In this document: positions 32,193 through 40,893 of the stretch, piece after piece
Layout of the letters: every line of letters begins with the position of its first letter
Position numbering within the stretch: the stretch's first letter is position 1
Origin: Litorivicinus sp.
GTDB lineage: Bacteria; Pseudomonadota; Gammaproteobacteria; Pseudomonadales; Litorivicinaceae
Direction: 5' to 3'
DNA: 64,000 nt
Assembly: GCA_018401755.1 (NCBI GenBank)
Contig: JAGYKJ010000005.1
Location: 494,634-558,633 of the forward strand
Notes under the pieces: model-generated
What the model saw: only the letters and a program-made list of their open reading frames with translations
The model's database searches: none
Told to the model about the DNA's origin: nothing
Position numbers and translations under genes: made by a program

Positions 32193-32359
32193 CGCATCCC
32201 TCGCTGATCATGCGAGCCATGGATTTGCAGCACGACAGAGGGCGCGGCACACAAGGTGTCCCGTCCAGCGTCTACTCCACACACATCCTGATTGGCCATC
32301 GAATCCCGTACACAGATATGACAAATTTACCCATGCAGAATAGTCGGTGGGCTGTCATG

Positions 32360-32378
32360 AACCTTTCACAACCTTTCA
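32360..32378. promoter_or_regulatory. Tandem direct repeat in the divergent region between the giant gene and the kinase gene
   Basis: AACCTTTCA occurs twice, at 32360-32368 and 32370-32378, with a period of 10 bp. OmpR-family regulators typically bind direct repeats with a period of 10-11 bp, and such a regulator is encoded two genes away. The repeat lies about 75 bp upstream of the kinase start (32452) and about 170 bp upstream of the giant gene start (32192). The rest of the 259-bp region 32193-32451 shows no promoter I can support. Binding is an inference. Confidence 0.4.
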
Positions 32379-32451
32379 GCGAACATCCCAATGAGGTCAA
32401 TGGATGCGAGTCACCTGAAACTCAGGTAGCCTGCGGCCTATTGAGGATCTG

Positions 32452-34377
32452 ATGAAGACTGACCCACACCACGAACCACAGCCTGTCGCGCTCGATCGTC
32501 CAACCCGGGAGGCGTCTTTGGACCATCCATGGCCGTGGCGAACCTGGCTAGCCCGCTGTATGTGCGCGTTACTGATGCTCGTCAACAGCAGTGTGTTTGC
32601 CGATGCGACCCTTCGCATCGATGTCGCCAATGATCCCTCCGGCACGGCGACACTGGCTGACATTTTGACCCGCGACGACCCTTGGCGTCCGGTCACAGGA
32701 CTCTACTCCGGAGGTTACACCCGTGCGTCTGTGTGGTTTCGTCTACAATTTGCACCAGACCATGACAACGCAGCCAACATCCTCTGGATCCAGCCCACCC
32801 CCTTAGACCAATTGACGCTCTATGGATTGTCGCCAGAAGGCACCTTGGCGGCGCTCGATCAGACCGGAGATCAAACACCCTTGGCGGAGCGCACCCTGCA
32901 AACCACCGCCATGGGATTTGTCCTCGACCAGCCGGCAGGGAAGACCTACTTCATTCAGCTACAGACCACGAGCTCGGCATTGTTTCGTGCCAATGCCTAC
33001 ACGGCTGCCGAGTTTCGGCAGATTGAACAGCAACGGATCGCCGCCTTCATCACCTTTACTACGGTGATTTTTGCGTTCTTTTTCTGGACGTTGTTCGAAC
33101 TCATCAGAACCCGGGAACTCGTGATTGGCTTATTTGGGATCTCACAATTGATTGGGATCGGCTACACCGCGGTGATTTTTGGATTTGCAGTCGTACTCTG
33201 GCCCGAGATTGCCTGGACAGATGTGGCGACCAGCCTTCTCGCGGGAGGCATTGGCCTTTTTAACTTGTTACTGCAAGGTAGCCTGGCGCGCCTGTTTCGG
33301 CCAGCGCAATGGATTCGGTGGCTCTACGGTATCTTGATGGTGGCGTCAGTGGCTGTGTTTGTCTTGATCGGCCTGCAGATGATCCGAGAGGCGATGACGG
33401 TATTGGCACTGTATTCGCTTGGGGTCACCGCGCTGTATCTCGCCTGGGCCTTGACGATTGACACCCGCCAACCCGGCGGTCGACTTTACCGCGTCATCAT
33501 GGTGTTGCAATCGATGTCCCTCTTGCCTGCCTTATTGCTCTTGGTGGGGATCCCGATTTCCGATCAAATTCTGTTTTACCTGATTCCATTGCAACAAGTC
33601 TGGGGCACGGTCTTAATTGGCATCTTGCTAATTCGTCGCGCCCAATATCACACGGAAGAAGCCCGGTCGGCGCAAATCGCAATCCGGGTCATGGAAGCCG
33701 AGCTTCTGCTCGAGCAAGCAAAACGCGCTGATCAAAGCCGCTTTATGGACATGCTGGTGCATGAACTGAAGACCCCGATTGCGGTGATTCGGATAAGTCT
33801 GGACACCCTTGCCGAGAACACTCGCCCCATTCAACGCAGTCTGCGAGCGTTGGAGAATATGACGCAAATCTTGGATCGCTCGCAATCCTCACTGTCGATT
33901 GAACACGGGGCGTTTCAGCCAATGCCGGAGACCTTCACACTGAATACACTCATCCGTGAACTGCTGGCCAGTACACCGGATGCAGAACGGGTCGATTATC
34001 AGGTCTCGCAATCCGATCGGGTGATGACAGACCGCATCTTATTGCGCACCGTGCTCAGTAATCTCGTGGAAAATGCCCTGAAATACTCGCCACCGCAGTC
34101 GCCAGTGACGCTGTCACAACGCCAGCACACCCCACAACGCCAAGGTGGTGTCCTGATCACGGTGCGCAATCAATCTAAGGATCTGGGTGGCCTGGATCCT
34201 CAGACGGTTTTCGAGAAATTCTATCGAGGGCCTGCCGCGCGCGGTCGCAGTGGCTCGGGTCTCGGGTTGTATATTTGCCAGGAGATTGTGCGTATTTTAG
34301 GGGGCACAATTCAGTGTCATATTGAACAGGATACGATTCGGATCGATTTATGGATTCCACGCTCCATCTCGTCATAA
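32452..34377 (+). CDS. 7TMR-DISM membrane sensor histidine kinase
   Basis: A 641-residue sensor kinase that should autophosphorylate on His437 and pass the phosphate to the regulator encoded next. It has a hydrophobic signal-like segment ending near VFADA, then a periplasmic domain (about 50-190) of the 7TMR-DISM extracellular type. Seven membrane helices follow (about 193-410), then a coiled linker. The dimerisation box is MLVHELKTP (His437), with an N-box LVENALKYS and G-box GSGLGLYIC. The start has GAGG six bases upstream. The 3' end overlaps the regulator gene by 28 bp, implying translational coupling. Known 7TMR-DISM domains often sense carbohydrate-like ligands; the ligand here is unknown. 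The kinase is divergent from the giant surface protein gene, a natural candidate target. Confidence 0.88.
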   Translation: MKTDPHHEPQPVALDRPTREASLDHPWPWRTWLARCMCALLMLVNSSVFADATLRIDVANDPSGTATLADILTRDDPWRPVTGLYSGGYTRASVWFRLQFAPDHDNAANILWIQPTPLDQLTLYGLSPEGTLAALDQTGDQTPLAERTLQTTAMGFVLDQPAGKTYFIQLQTTSSALFRANAYTAAEFRQIEQQRIAAFITFTTVIFAFFFWTLFELIRTRELVIGLFGISQLIGIGYTAVIFGFAVVLWPEIAWTDVATSLLAGGIGLFNLLLQGSLARLFRPAQWIRWLYGILMVASVAVFVLIGLQMIREAMTVLALYSLGVTALYLAWALTIDTRQPGGRLYRVIMVLQSMSLLPALLLLVGIPISDQILFYLIPLQQVWGTVLIGILLIRRAQYHTEEARSAQIAIRVMEAELLLEQAKRADQSRFMDMLVHELKTPIAVIRISLDTLAENTRPIQRSLRALENMTQILDRSQSSLSIEHGAFQPMPETFTLNTLIRELLASTPDAERVDYQVSQSDRVMTDRILLRTVLSNLVENALKYSPPQSPVTLSQRQHTPQRQGGVLITVRNQSKDLGGLDPQTVFEKFYRGPAARGRSGSGLGLYICQEIVRILGGTIQCHIEQDTIRIDLWIPRSISS

Positions 34378-35039
34378 TCGAGGATAACGATGATCTTCGG
34401 GACGCAATGCTGGACGCATTGAGCCAAAACAACATCCATGTGGTGGCGCTCGACAGCGCCGAAGCCTTCACCGAGAGCCCCGACCTACCTCAGCTGGACA
34501 TTGCCATCATTGACCTCAATCTACCGGGTGAGGATGGTCTGGCTTTAACCCGACGGCTCCGCGCTACGCATCCCAATCTGGGAATCATCCTCGCCACGGC
34601 GCGCTCGACCCTTGGGGATAAAACCGACGGCTATGCCGCAGGGGCCGATTTATATCTCACCAAGCCCATCGCGCTTGACGAATTACGTGCAGCAATCTAC
34701 GCGTTACAACGCCGCCTCACGGCTGGCCAAGCGATGAGCCATGTGCCCAAGTTTGATCCACGCCGGATGCTCATTACACGGCCAGATGGTGCCGTCATCC
34801 AGCTCAATGCGCGTGAAACAGCCTTGCTCATGGCATTCGTCCGCGCGCCCCACCATCGCTTGGAGACCTGGCAGATCGCTGAAGTCTTGTATCCCACTGA
34901 AGATTTCAGCAAATCTGCCTTGGAGTTGCACATTACCCGAACACGAAAAAAAATCGCCTCGCTTGCAGACGAGGATTCTACAATCAAGGCGATCCGGAAT
35001 TACGGCTATCAACTGTGTATTGAGCTACACATCCACTGA
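34350..35039 (+). CDS. OmpR-family response regulator
   Basis: A 229-residue two-domain regulator. The receiver domain (about 5-115) has the acidic pair Glu11-Asp12, the phosphorylation site Asp55 in IIDLNLPGEDG, Thr83 and Lys105 in LTKPI. The C-terminal half (about 130-225) is a winged helix with LNARETALLMAFV and a recognition region ending in AIRNYGYQL. It overlaps the kinase gene by 28 bp, so the two are co-translated partners. The likely role is transcription control in response to the membrane sensor. A direct repeat suited to this family lies upstream of the operon and of the giant gene; that link is inferred. Confidence 0.9.
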   Translation: MDSTLHLVIIEDNDDLRDAMLDALSQNNIHVVALDSAEAFTESPDLPQLDIAIIDLNLPGEDGLALTRRLRATHPNLGIILATARSTLGDKTDGYAAGADLYLTKPIALDELRAAIYALQRRLTAGQAMSHVPKFDPRRMLITRPDGAVIQLNARETALLMAFVRAPHHRLETWQIAEVLYPTEDFSKSALELHITRTRKKIASLADEDSTIKAIRNYGYQLCIELHIH

Positions 35040-35045
35040 CCACTG

Positions 35046-35074
35046 ACGACCAACTGATGACAGCAGTTGGTCGT
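35046..35074. terminator. Hairpin between two convergent genes
   Basis: ACGACCAACTG (35046-35056) and CAGTTGGTCGT (35064-35074) form a perfect 11-bp stem with a 7-base loop, seven bases after the regulator stop codon and just before the end of the opposing SapC gene. It could terminate both transcripts. No run of T follows on either strand, so its strength as an intrinsic terminator is uncertain. Confidence 0.55.
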
Positions 35075-35084
35075 CCCCTGGGTA

Positions 35085-35825
35085 TTAGTGCGTTGTTGCA
35101 GGCTCGTCGAGGACTGGCTCCTCACCCGCTGTCAGCTTCGCCACATTGTTGAGTGAGGCAAGGTGCACGTAACACAACTCGAGTTCGTCGGTGCGGAACA
35201 TCGCTTTCAAATCCTCATCCGAAATCTGACGCAACTTATCGCGATTGACGGCAAAGAATCCGGTCATTGCGCGCGCGGTCCCATCGGCTTGCATGATCCG
35301 AGCTTGCGCTGGCTCAAGCAGTTTGAGGGTCACCAAGCGATCACAGAAGGCCTTGGTGCGGACAAACTGTGATTGATACTCCGACAAGAAGTTCAGCATG
35401 GTGGCTAAATACTGAGTGCGATTGCCCTCCGCATCAAACAACCGCTCACCCTTTCCATCACGGTTCAGGCCCGGATACTCCTGATCAACACAAAGCGTCA
35501 AGGTCCCGTCTTCTGCTTCTGCAAAGACAAAGGGATACCGGCGGAAAAAGGCAGGTACATAGCTTGCCGTCCACTGTCCCTCGTCCCCCACAAACTGGTT
35601 GGCGTTTTCGCGACCACCCAAGATGACCACAGGGACGACATTGTCGTCAGTGCCGGCAAACACAATCGCAAAATCCCGCGCCGCCGCGGTGAACTCAGCT
35701 GCCACGATTGGCGCAGAGTTGACCTCACGCGCGAACTCGAATTGGCCTTTGGCCTGCACACAGAGATCCTTGTGTGCTTCGCTGTTGATTGGCTCGACCT
35801 GACCGTAAATCAGTAGTTGTTTCAT
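35085..35825 (-). CDS. SapC-family protein
   Basis: A 246-residue protein matching the SapC family by overall pattern: a short N-terminal YGQVEPIN, then KGQFEFAREVNSAPIVAAEF, a PVVILGG strand, the central FFRRYPFVFAEAEDG, and a C-terminal helical part. The family is named after a Campylobacter fetus surface-layer locus, but its biochemical role is not established. I place the start at 35825 because AAAGGG lies about ten bases upstream; the frame is open to 35903 but those extra codons have no family resemblance. There is no signal peptide or membrane segment. It is convergent with the regulator gene and separated from it by a hairpin. Confidence 0.75.
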   Translation of the reverse strand: MKQLLIYGQVEPINSEAHKDLCVQAKGQFEFAREVNSAPIVAAEFTAAARDFAIVFAGTDDNVVPVVILGGRENANQFVGDEGQWTASYVPAFFRRYPFVFAEAEDGTLTLCVDQEYPGLNRDGKGERLFDAEGNRTQYLATMLNFLSEYQSQFVRTKAFCDRLVTLKLLEPAQARIMQADGTARAMTGFFAVNRDKLRQISDEDLKAMFRTDELELCYVHLASLNNVAKLTAGEEPVLDEPATTH

Positions 35826-35942
35826 TCCGTTACCCTTTGTTGAGACCCTGTGAAAACTACCGGATAGCCACAAAAAGGCAAGCCGGGCGGTGGGACTGGC
35901 CACACAAATCGGCTAGGATCCCCCCAAATCTAGGGGGTCATC

Positions 35943-36338
35943 ATGCATCGTTTTCTTCTCGCAACCTGTCTAATGCTTTCAATAGCGCCGACATTTGCCA
36001 ACACCACCTTGATCGAGCGAGGTCTCGATGCCTATCGCACTGGAAGCGCCGATCGCGCCATGCAAATTTGGCTCGCAGGCTCCATCCTGCAGCGTGCCGG
36101 GCGCACCGACAGCATCACCCAACAACTGGTCTCATTTCGGCAACTGTGCGGTCGACTGGAAGGCTGGAGCCCCCTGAAAAGCGCCTCCTACGGGCCCCAA
36201 GTGACAGAGACCTTCTATGTCTTACACTTCGAGCAATGCCCAGTCTTTGCGCGCTTTATGACCTACCGTCGGAACGGCGTCGACACCTTAGTACGCTTTA
36301 ATGTGAATTCCTCTCCAGAGGCCATTCTCGAGCCATAG
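35943..36338 (+). CDS. Small secreted protein of unknown function
   Basis: A 131-residue protein with a clear signal peptide (MHRFLLATCLMLSIAPTFAN, cleavage likely after TFA). The mature part is about 110 residues with three cysteines (QLCGR, EQCPV and one in the signal) and no motif I recognise. The two mature cysteines could form a disulfide in the periplasm. The start follows a GGGGG run at the usual ribosome-site distance. No operon partner is evident; the next gene begins 86 bp downstream. Confidence 0.6.
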   Translation: MHRFLLATCLMLSIAPTFANTTLIERGLDAYRTGSADRAMQIWLAGSILQRAGRTDSITQQLVSFRQLCGRLEGWSPLKSASYGPQVTETFYVLHFEQCPVFARFMTYRRNGVDTLVRFNVNSSPEAILEP

Positions 36339-36423
36339 GCTTGCGCGACGTCAAGTCCAGGGTGCCTTCCGGGTGCAATCTGCTGGGAATGCCCTAGACT
36401 GACCCCAGGCAAAGGAGTCCGCA

Positions 36424-36666
36424 ATGCACGATTTACACCATCACAGCTTGGCGCTGGAGTTCCCCGAACACAAAGACACCATTCACACCCTAAAAATGAA
36501 TGATGCACACTTCAAGAAGTTACTGGGCGACTACGAAACCCTATCCAAAACGATCGAAAACATTGAGACCGAAATCACGCCCGCAGACGCCAGCCATGAG
36601 GCGGCCCTGAAAATGCAGCGTGTGCACTTAAAAGACACCTTATACAAGTTGCTTGTCGCAGCCTGA
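36424..36666 (+). CDS. YdcH-like (DUF465) small coiled-coil protein
   Basis: Eighty residues, highly charged and helical. The segment HFKKLLGDYETLSKTIENIE followed by a second helix ending in LKDTLYKLL is the two-helix pattern of the YdcH/DUF465 family, whose function is unknown. AAAGGAG lies seven bases upstream of the ATG, a strong ribosome site. It stands alone; the copper ATPase start is about 120 bp further on. Confidence 0.8.
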   Translation: MHDLHHHSLALEFPEHKDTIHTLKMNDAHFKKLLGDYETLSKTIENIETEITPADASHEAALKMQRVHLKDTLYKLLVAA

Positions 36667-36784
36667 CAAGACCCCAAGATACTCCACCGAAAACACAGGC
36701 ATGGACCCTTGCCCGCATGGCAGGGGATCATCGCTTTCGCCAGACAGACCTTCTATCATGGACGGTCAATCGAGGTCGAACCCA

Positions 36785-39127
36785 ATGCAGCAGATTCAGC
36801 TTCCCATCACTGGTATGACCTGCGGAGGATGTGCCAGTCGACTGACCCGCGAGCTCAGCGCAGTGCCTGGGGTGGCCGACGCTCAGGCCAACTTTGCCAC
36901 CGAAACAGCCGCCGTGTCCTTTGATGCCGCACGCGTGTCACCTGCTGATCTTGTTCAAGCCATTACCGCCAGCGGCTTTGGTTGCCGATTACAGCACCAC
37001 AGCCTGACCATCACTGGCATGCATTGCAGCAGTTGTGCGACGCGGATCCGGGATGCACTGCTGGCGAGTCCGGGCGTGATCGATGCCGAGGTCAACGTCG
37101 CCCTGGATCAGGCCAATGTCACCACACTGCCTGAGGTATCCGACCTGGCCCTCACCCAGGTCATTGAAGCAGCCGGCTATCAGGTGGCCACGGCGCAACA
37201 GCAGGAGGCGCCAAACGCCCGAGGGCTCAGTGACGCACAGTGGTTGGTGATCAGCGCCCTCTGTACCGCACCACTTGCTCTACAAATGATCGGCATGTGG
37301 CTGGGGGTCGGGCTGCACTTACCACCTTGGGCAGAGTGGGCACTGGCCACTCCGGTGCAATGGATCGTGGGCTGGCGCTTTTATCGCGGCGCTTGGATCA
37401 GTCTGACCCATCGTGCAGCCAACATGGACACCCTGGTTGCGCTCGGCACCACCGCGGCCTATGGGTTTAGTCTGTGGCAATGGTGGCAGCTGGGTGACGC
37501 AGCCACTGGAGCGCTGTATTTTGAAGCATCCGCGGTGATCATCACGCTCATCTTGGGTGGCAAGACCCTGGAATCCCGCGCCAAACAGTCGGCGAGTCGT
37601 GCCTTACGGCAATTACTGGGTTTACGCCCAGACACCGCACGGGTCTTACGAGCCGGCCAAGAGGTCGAGGTTCCCATCGAGTCCGTCAGCCTCGGTGACA
37701 TGGTCATCGGCAAGCCCGGCGAACGCATTCCTGTGGATGGCGTCATCGTCAAAGGCGCCAGCGAGATCGATGAGAGCCTCCTGACCGGTGAACCCATCCC
37801 GGTGGCCAAGCAAGCGGGCGATCCAGTGATTGCCGGGTCCTTGGTCTGTGATGGCCTGATCCGCATCCGAACCGAGCGGATTGGTGCCTCGACCGTGCTT
37901 GCACGCATTGGCGCCATGGTCGAGGCCGCCCAAAGTGGGCGTGCACCGATTCAGGCGGTGGTTGATCGCGTCAGCCGTATTTTTGTCCCGGTGGTGATTG
38001 GAATCGCACTGCTCACCTTCATTGGCTGGAGTCTCAGCGGTGCACCGATCGCCAGTGCCTGGGTCGCGACCATCAGCGTGTTGGTGATTGCCTGCCCCTG
38101 CGCGCTTGGACTGGCCACACCCACGGCCCTGGTGGCAGGTACCGGCACCGCCGCACGGTATGGGATTTTGATCAAAGACATCGACAGCTTGGAGCGGCTG
38201 TCACAACTCACTGATGTGGTCTTTGATAAGACCGGTACCCTCACCCAAGGGCATCCCGAGTTAACCCGCATCGTCCCCGTGCGCGGGACTGCCGAGTCGC
38301 TGTTGGCCATCGCCGCAAGTGTCCAGCAAGGATCCGAGCATCCGCTGGGTCAAGCCTTGGTTCGGACGGCAACCGCACAGGGCGCGACCTTGGCTGCAAT
38401 TGACGACTTCAGTGCCACCATTGGTGCGGGTGTGAGTGCCACCGTCCAGGGCGCGCGTATCCGGGTTGGCAAGGCCAGCTATGTGGCTGTCACAGGGGCC
38501 GACCTCGCCACACCTGACGCCGGCGAAACCCCAATCTATGTCGCAGACGCAGAGGGGCTGATTGGGACCCTCTTTGTGGCCGATCAGGCGCGCCCGGAGG
38601 CTGCCCAGGTGATTGCTGAGTTACACGCGCATGGCCTGCACACCCATCTGTTCAGTGGCGATGGCGAGGCTGCCGTGCATGCCGTGGGTACCGCACTGGG
38701 GATTCAAGAGGTCAAGGCCAATCTGCAACCCGAGGATAAGGTCTCGCACCTCAAGTCCCTGATCGATGCTGGACGCCGTCCCGCGATGGTCGGTGACGGC
38801 ATCAATGATGCACCAGCGCTGGCTGCGGCCCATGTGGGCATTGCCATGGGCTCAGGCACGGATGTCGCTCTAGAGACTGCGTCGGTCGCGCTGATGCGAC
38901 CGCAACTTGGACTGATCCTGGACGCCCTGACGATTGCCGAGAGGACCCGGCAGACCATCCGTCAAAATCTCTTCTGGGCATTCGCCTACAACGTCATCTT
39001 GATTCCGGTGGCGATGGCCGGACTCTTAAACCCAGCCATCGCCGGCGCAGCCATGGCCGCCTCATCCATCACCGTGGTGGGCAATGCGCTACGACTGACA
39101 CGCTGGCACCCGCGCACCGCGCGTTGA
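36785..39127 (+). CDS. copA: Copper-translocating P1B-type ATPase
   Basis: A 780-residue inner-membrane pump that should export Cu(I) from the cytoplasm using ATP. Two N-terminal metal-binding domains carry GMTCGGC (Cys13/Cys16) and GMHCSSC (Cys81/Cys84). Then come eight predicted membrane helices with the CPC motif (Cys437-Pro-Cys439), an actuator loop with TGEP, the phosphorylation site DKTGTLT (Asp481), SEHPLGQAL (the HP motif of P1B pumps) and GDGINDAP (about 670-677). The C-terminal YN and MAASS motifs are those of the copper(I) subgroup. The start at 36785 has a GAGG site; the frame is open upstream to 36653 but that part is not conserved. No CueR-type regulator lies next to it. Confidence 0.93.
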   Translation: MQQIQLPITGMTCGGCASRLTRELSAVPGVADAQANFATETAAVSFDAARVSPADLVQAITASGFGCRLQHHSLTITGMHCSSCATRIRDALLASPGVIDAEVNVALDQANVTTLPEVSDLALTQVIEAAGYQVATAQQQEAPNARGLSDAQWLVISALCTAPLALQMIGMWLGVGLHLPPWAEWALATPVQWIVGWRFYRGAWISLTHRAANMDTLVALGTTAAYGFSLWQWWQLGDAATGALYFEASAVIITLILGGKTLESRAKQSASRALRQLLGLRPDTARVLRAGQEVEVPIESVSLGDMVIGKPGERIPVDGVIVKGASEIDESLLTGEPIPVAKQAGDPVIAGSLVCDGLIRIRTERIGASTVLARIGAMVEAAQSGRAPIQAVVDRVSRIFVPVVIGIALLTFIGWSLSGAPIASAWVATISVLVIACPCALGLATPTALVAGTGTAARYGILIKDIDSLERLSQLTDVVFDKTGTLTQGHPELTRIVPVRGTAESLLAIAASVQQGSEHPLGQALVRTATAQGATLAAIDDFSATIGAGVSATVQGARIRVGKASYVAVTGADLATPDAGETPIYVADAEGLIGTLFVADQARPEAAQVIAELHAHGLHTHLFSGDGEAAVHAVGTALGIQEVKANLQPEDKVSHLKSLIDAGRRPAMVGDGINDAPALAAAHVGIAMGSGTDVALETASVALMRPQLGLILDALTIAERTRQTIRQNLFWAFAYNVILIPVAMAGLLNPAIAGAAMAASSITVVGNALRLTRWHPRTAR

Positions 39128-39192
39128 CATCAAGCTGTAACACTTTCGGCGCCAGGAATCGGTAGTCTGCCGCCCATGGCAAGGGAATGGAC

Positions 39193-39633
39193 ATGGACGT
39201 TCGGGTCTTAACAGCAACCGACTATCTCGGATGGCGATCCCTGTGGGACGGCTACTTGGATTTTTATGGGGTGGAGATTCCCGAGGAGGTCACCGCAAAA
39301 ACCTTTGCGCGACTCACCGCCGAAGGGGCTGGGATGCAAGGATTGCTTGCCGTCGAGGACGGCCAAGCAGTCGGCTTTGCGCACCTGATTTTACACCTCT
39401 GCACCTGGGATATTCGACCCAGTTGTTACTTGGAAGATCTGTTTGTGGTCGCGCCCAAGCGGGGATGTGGCATTGGCCGCGCGCTGTTAGACCGGGTGGT
39501 CAGTTTTGCAAGCGATGCCTCGATCGGTCGCCTGTCTTGGCACACAGCGGCCGACAACGTCCAAGCCCGGCGGCTCTATGACCGGTACGTGGCGGCTGAC
39601 CAATTCGTCCGCTACCGGATGCCAATCGTCTAG
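39193..39633 (+). CDS. GNAT-family N-acetyltransferase
   Basis: A protein of 146 residues with the GNAT fold: LAVEDGQAVGFAHL (strands 2-4), then LEDLFVVAPKRGCGIGRALL, which contains the acetyl-CoA pyrophosphate loop (R/Q-x-x-G-x-G/A type, here KRGCGIG), and a C-terminal HTAADNVQARRLYDRY. The substrate cannot be told. I prefer the ATG at 39193 to the one at 39187, because AAGGGA lies at a proper distance only from the former. It lies 65 bp after copA with no sign of a shared function. Confidence 0.85.
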   Translation: MDVRVLTATDYLGWRSLWDGYLDFYGVEIPEEVTAKTFARLTAEGAGMQGLLAVEDGQAVGFAHLILHLCTWDIRPSCYLEDLFVVAPKRGCGIGRALLDRVVSFASDASIGRLSWHTAADNVQARRLYDRYVAADQFVRYRMPIV

Positions 39634-39733
39634 ATCGCGCGCCCCCAGATACAGCCATCGCCGAGATATGCATCAACTTTTCTGGTCAGTTGTCGATACA
39701 ATAGTCGCCAGAGAGACAACCATCGGACACCGC

Positions 39734-40114
39734 ATGACATTTCGCGTAAATTCAATGCTTCGACTGTGCCTGCTCACTGCCGGACTGAGCCTCTGGGCCG
39801 GGAACGCACAGGCCTATAGCGGCACCTTGTGGCTCAACCAAGCCAACCAAAAATTTGCAGAGCCAGGACACATGCTGGCACTCGGATTTGTCGTGGGGGT
39901 GGTGTACAGCTGGAATCAGCGGCGCGAAACGCGCCAGCCCGAGTTTTGTTTTTCGGTACCAGCAGACCAGATGCAGAGCCGGAACCTGTTGGCCATTGTC
40001 AAAGACTACATCAACCAAGAACAACCCAATTTAGAGGCACCCGCTGCAGCTGTGGTGCGCGTCGCGCTGATGGCCCGGTTTCCGTGCCGAGAGGCGGTCA
40101 CTCCCGCACCTTAG
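39734..40114 (+). CDS. Rap1a/Tai-like immunity-domain secreted protein
   Basis: A 126-residue protein with a signal peptide ending near GNAQAYS. The mature part has GFVVGVVYSW, EFCFSVPADQMQSRNLLAIV, a helix with AAVVRVALMARFPC, and two cysteines at the places typical of the Rap1a/Tai family. Members of that family include periplasmic immunity proteins that neutralise type VI secretion amidase effectors. No effector or secretion gene is visible nearby, so the immunity role is uncertain; many family members stand alone. The stop overlaps that of the opposing gene at 40111 by a few bases. Confidence 0.6.
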   Translation: MTFRVNSMLRLCLLTAGLSLWAGNAQAYSGTLWLNQANQKFAEPGHMLALGFVVGVVYSWNQRRETRQPEFCFSVPADQMQSRNLLAIVKDYINQEQPNLEAPAAAVVRVALMARFPCREAVTPAP

Positions 40115-40893
40115 AGTTGCTTCTCCGCCACCCGGACATCGCGCTGGTAATCGTGATGTGCCCGCATCACCTCGGCGGGAACCCGGGCACAAGCAAGCGT
40201 CTGCCCGTCTGAGAGGGTCATCTGCAGTTGGCCCCGATCCAGTTGCGCGAACGGTTGACTGAACCGATTCACCCACACATAACTCGACAGATTCACCTCT
40301 GAGGTCACGGCAACCGGATACCGACGTGCTGTCTCAGGATCCACGCGCCATAACGAAAACTCCATATTAGGATGTGCAATCCGCATCAGGTATTGATGCA
40401 TCGACGGTCCCAGTAGGTGCGTTGGCACTGCGTTCGGCGCACATTCCAGGCCTGTAAAGTCGTTTAACGCGGGGGCATCGGCCCACAGATGATCCCAGTG
40501 ACCCTCGGTATCCAAGAGCTGCATCACAAACTGCAGTAGCTGATCGGTGCGGATCGGTGTCTTGGGCGCCAGGCTCTCGACGAAGCGAACCACCGCCGTC
40601 TGCACCTCAGGGGTCGTAAAACCCAATTTCGCCAGTCCCACCAAGGGGTCGCGACTGGCGTCATCGATGAGGGCGCGCGCGAGCTCGAGCTGCCGAACCA
40701 CAGCGGCTGGATTGGACAGCGCGAACTGAGCGATGCCGATCGGCTCGCTGACCGTGGTGATGGCAGACAGCTCGGCTGCCAAGGCCTCACGCTCGAGCGC
40801 CGGGAGATAGGTGATGTCATCGCGATACAGATCCGCCACCGCTGTGCATGACAGCGACGCGAAGACAGTCACGACTGTGAGGATGTGCCACAT
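40111..40893 (-). CDS. Exported protein of unknown function
   Basis: About 260 residues from the ATG at 40893, which opens a signal peptide (MWHILTVVTVFASLSCTAVA). The frame is open to 40938, but that would put the hydrophobic segment too far inside. The mature part is largely helical with single cysteines in GLECAPN and TLACARV. I do not recognise the family. It is convergent with the Rap1a-like gene (4-bp overlap at the stops) and divergent from yhbY. Confidence 0.55.
   Translation of the reverse strand: MWHILTVVTVFASLSCTAVADLYRDDITYLPALEREALAAELSAITTVSEPIGIAQFALSNPAAVVRQLELARALIDDASRDPLVGLAKLGFTTPEVQTAVVRFVESLAPKTPIRTDQLLQFVMQLLDTEGHWDHLWADAPALNDFTGLECAPNAVPTHLLGPSMHQYLMRIAHPNMEFSLWRVDPETARRYPVAVTSEVNLSSYVWVNRFSQPFAQLDRGQLQMTLSDGQTLACARVPAEVMRAHHDYQRDVRVAEKQL

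Noticed and set aside
31592..32452. Plus-strand open frame of 286 codons antisense to the start of the giant gene
   Set aside because: It overlaps the LEPR-XLL start and the divergent regulatory region and its translation (many His, Arg, Ser, Gln) resembles no protein family.
36653..36784. Longer N-terminus for the copper ATPase
   Set aside because: The extra 44 codons overlap the end of the YdcH-like gene and are not like CopA; the ATG at 36785 has a ribosome site and starts directly before the first metal-binding domain.
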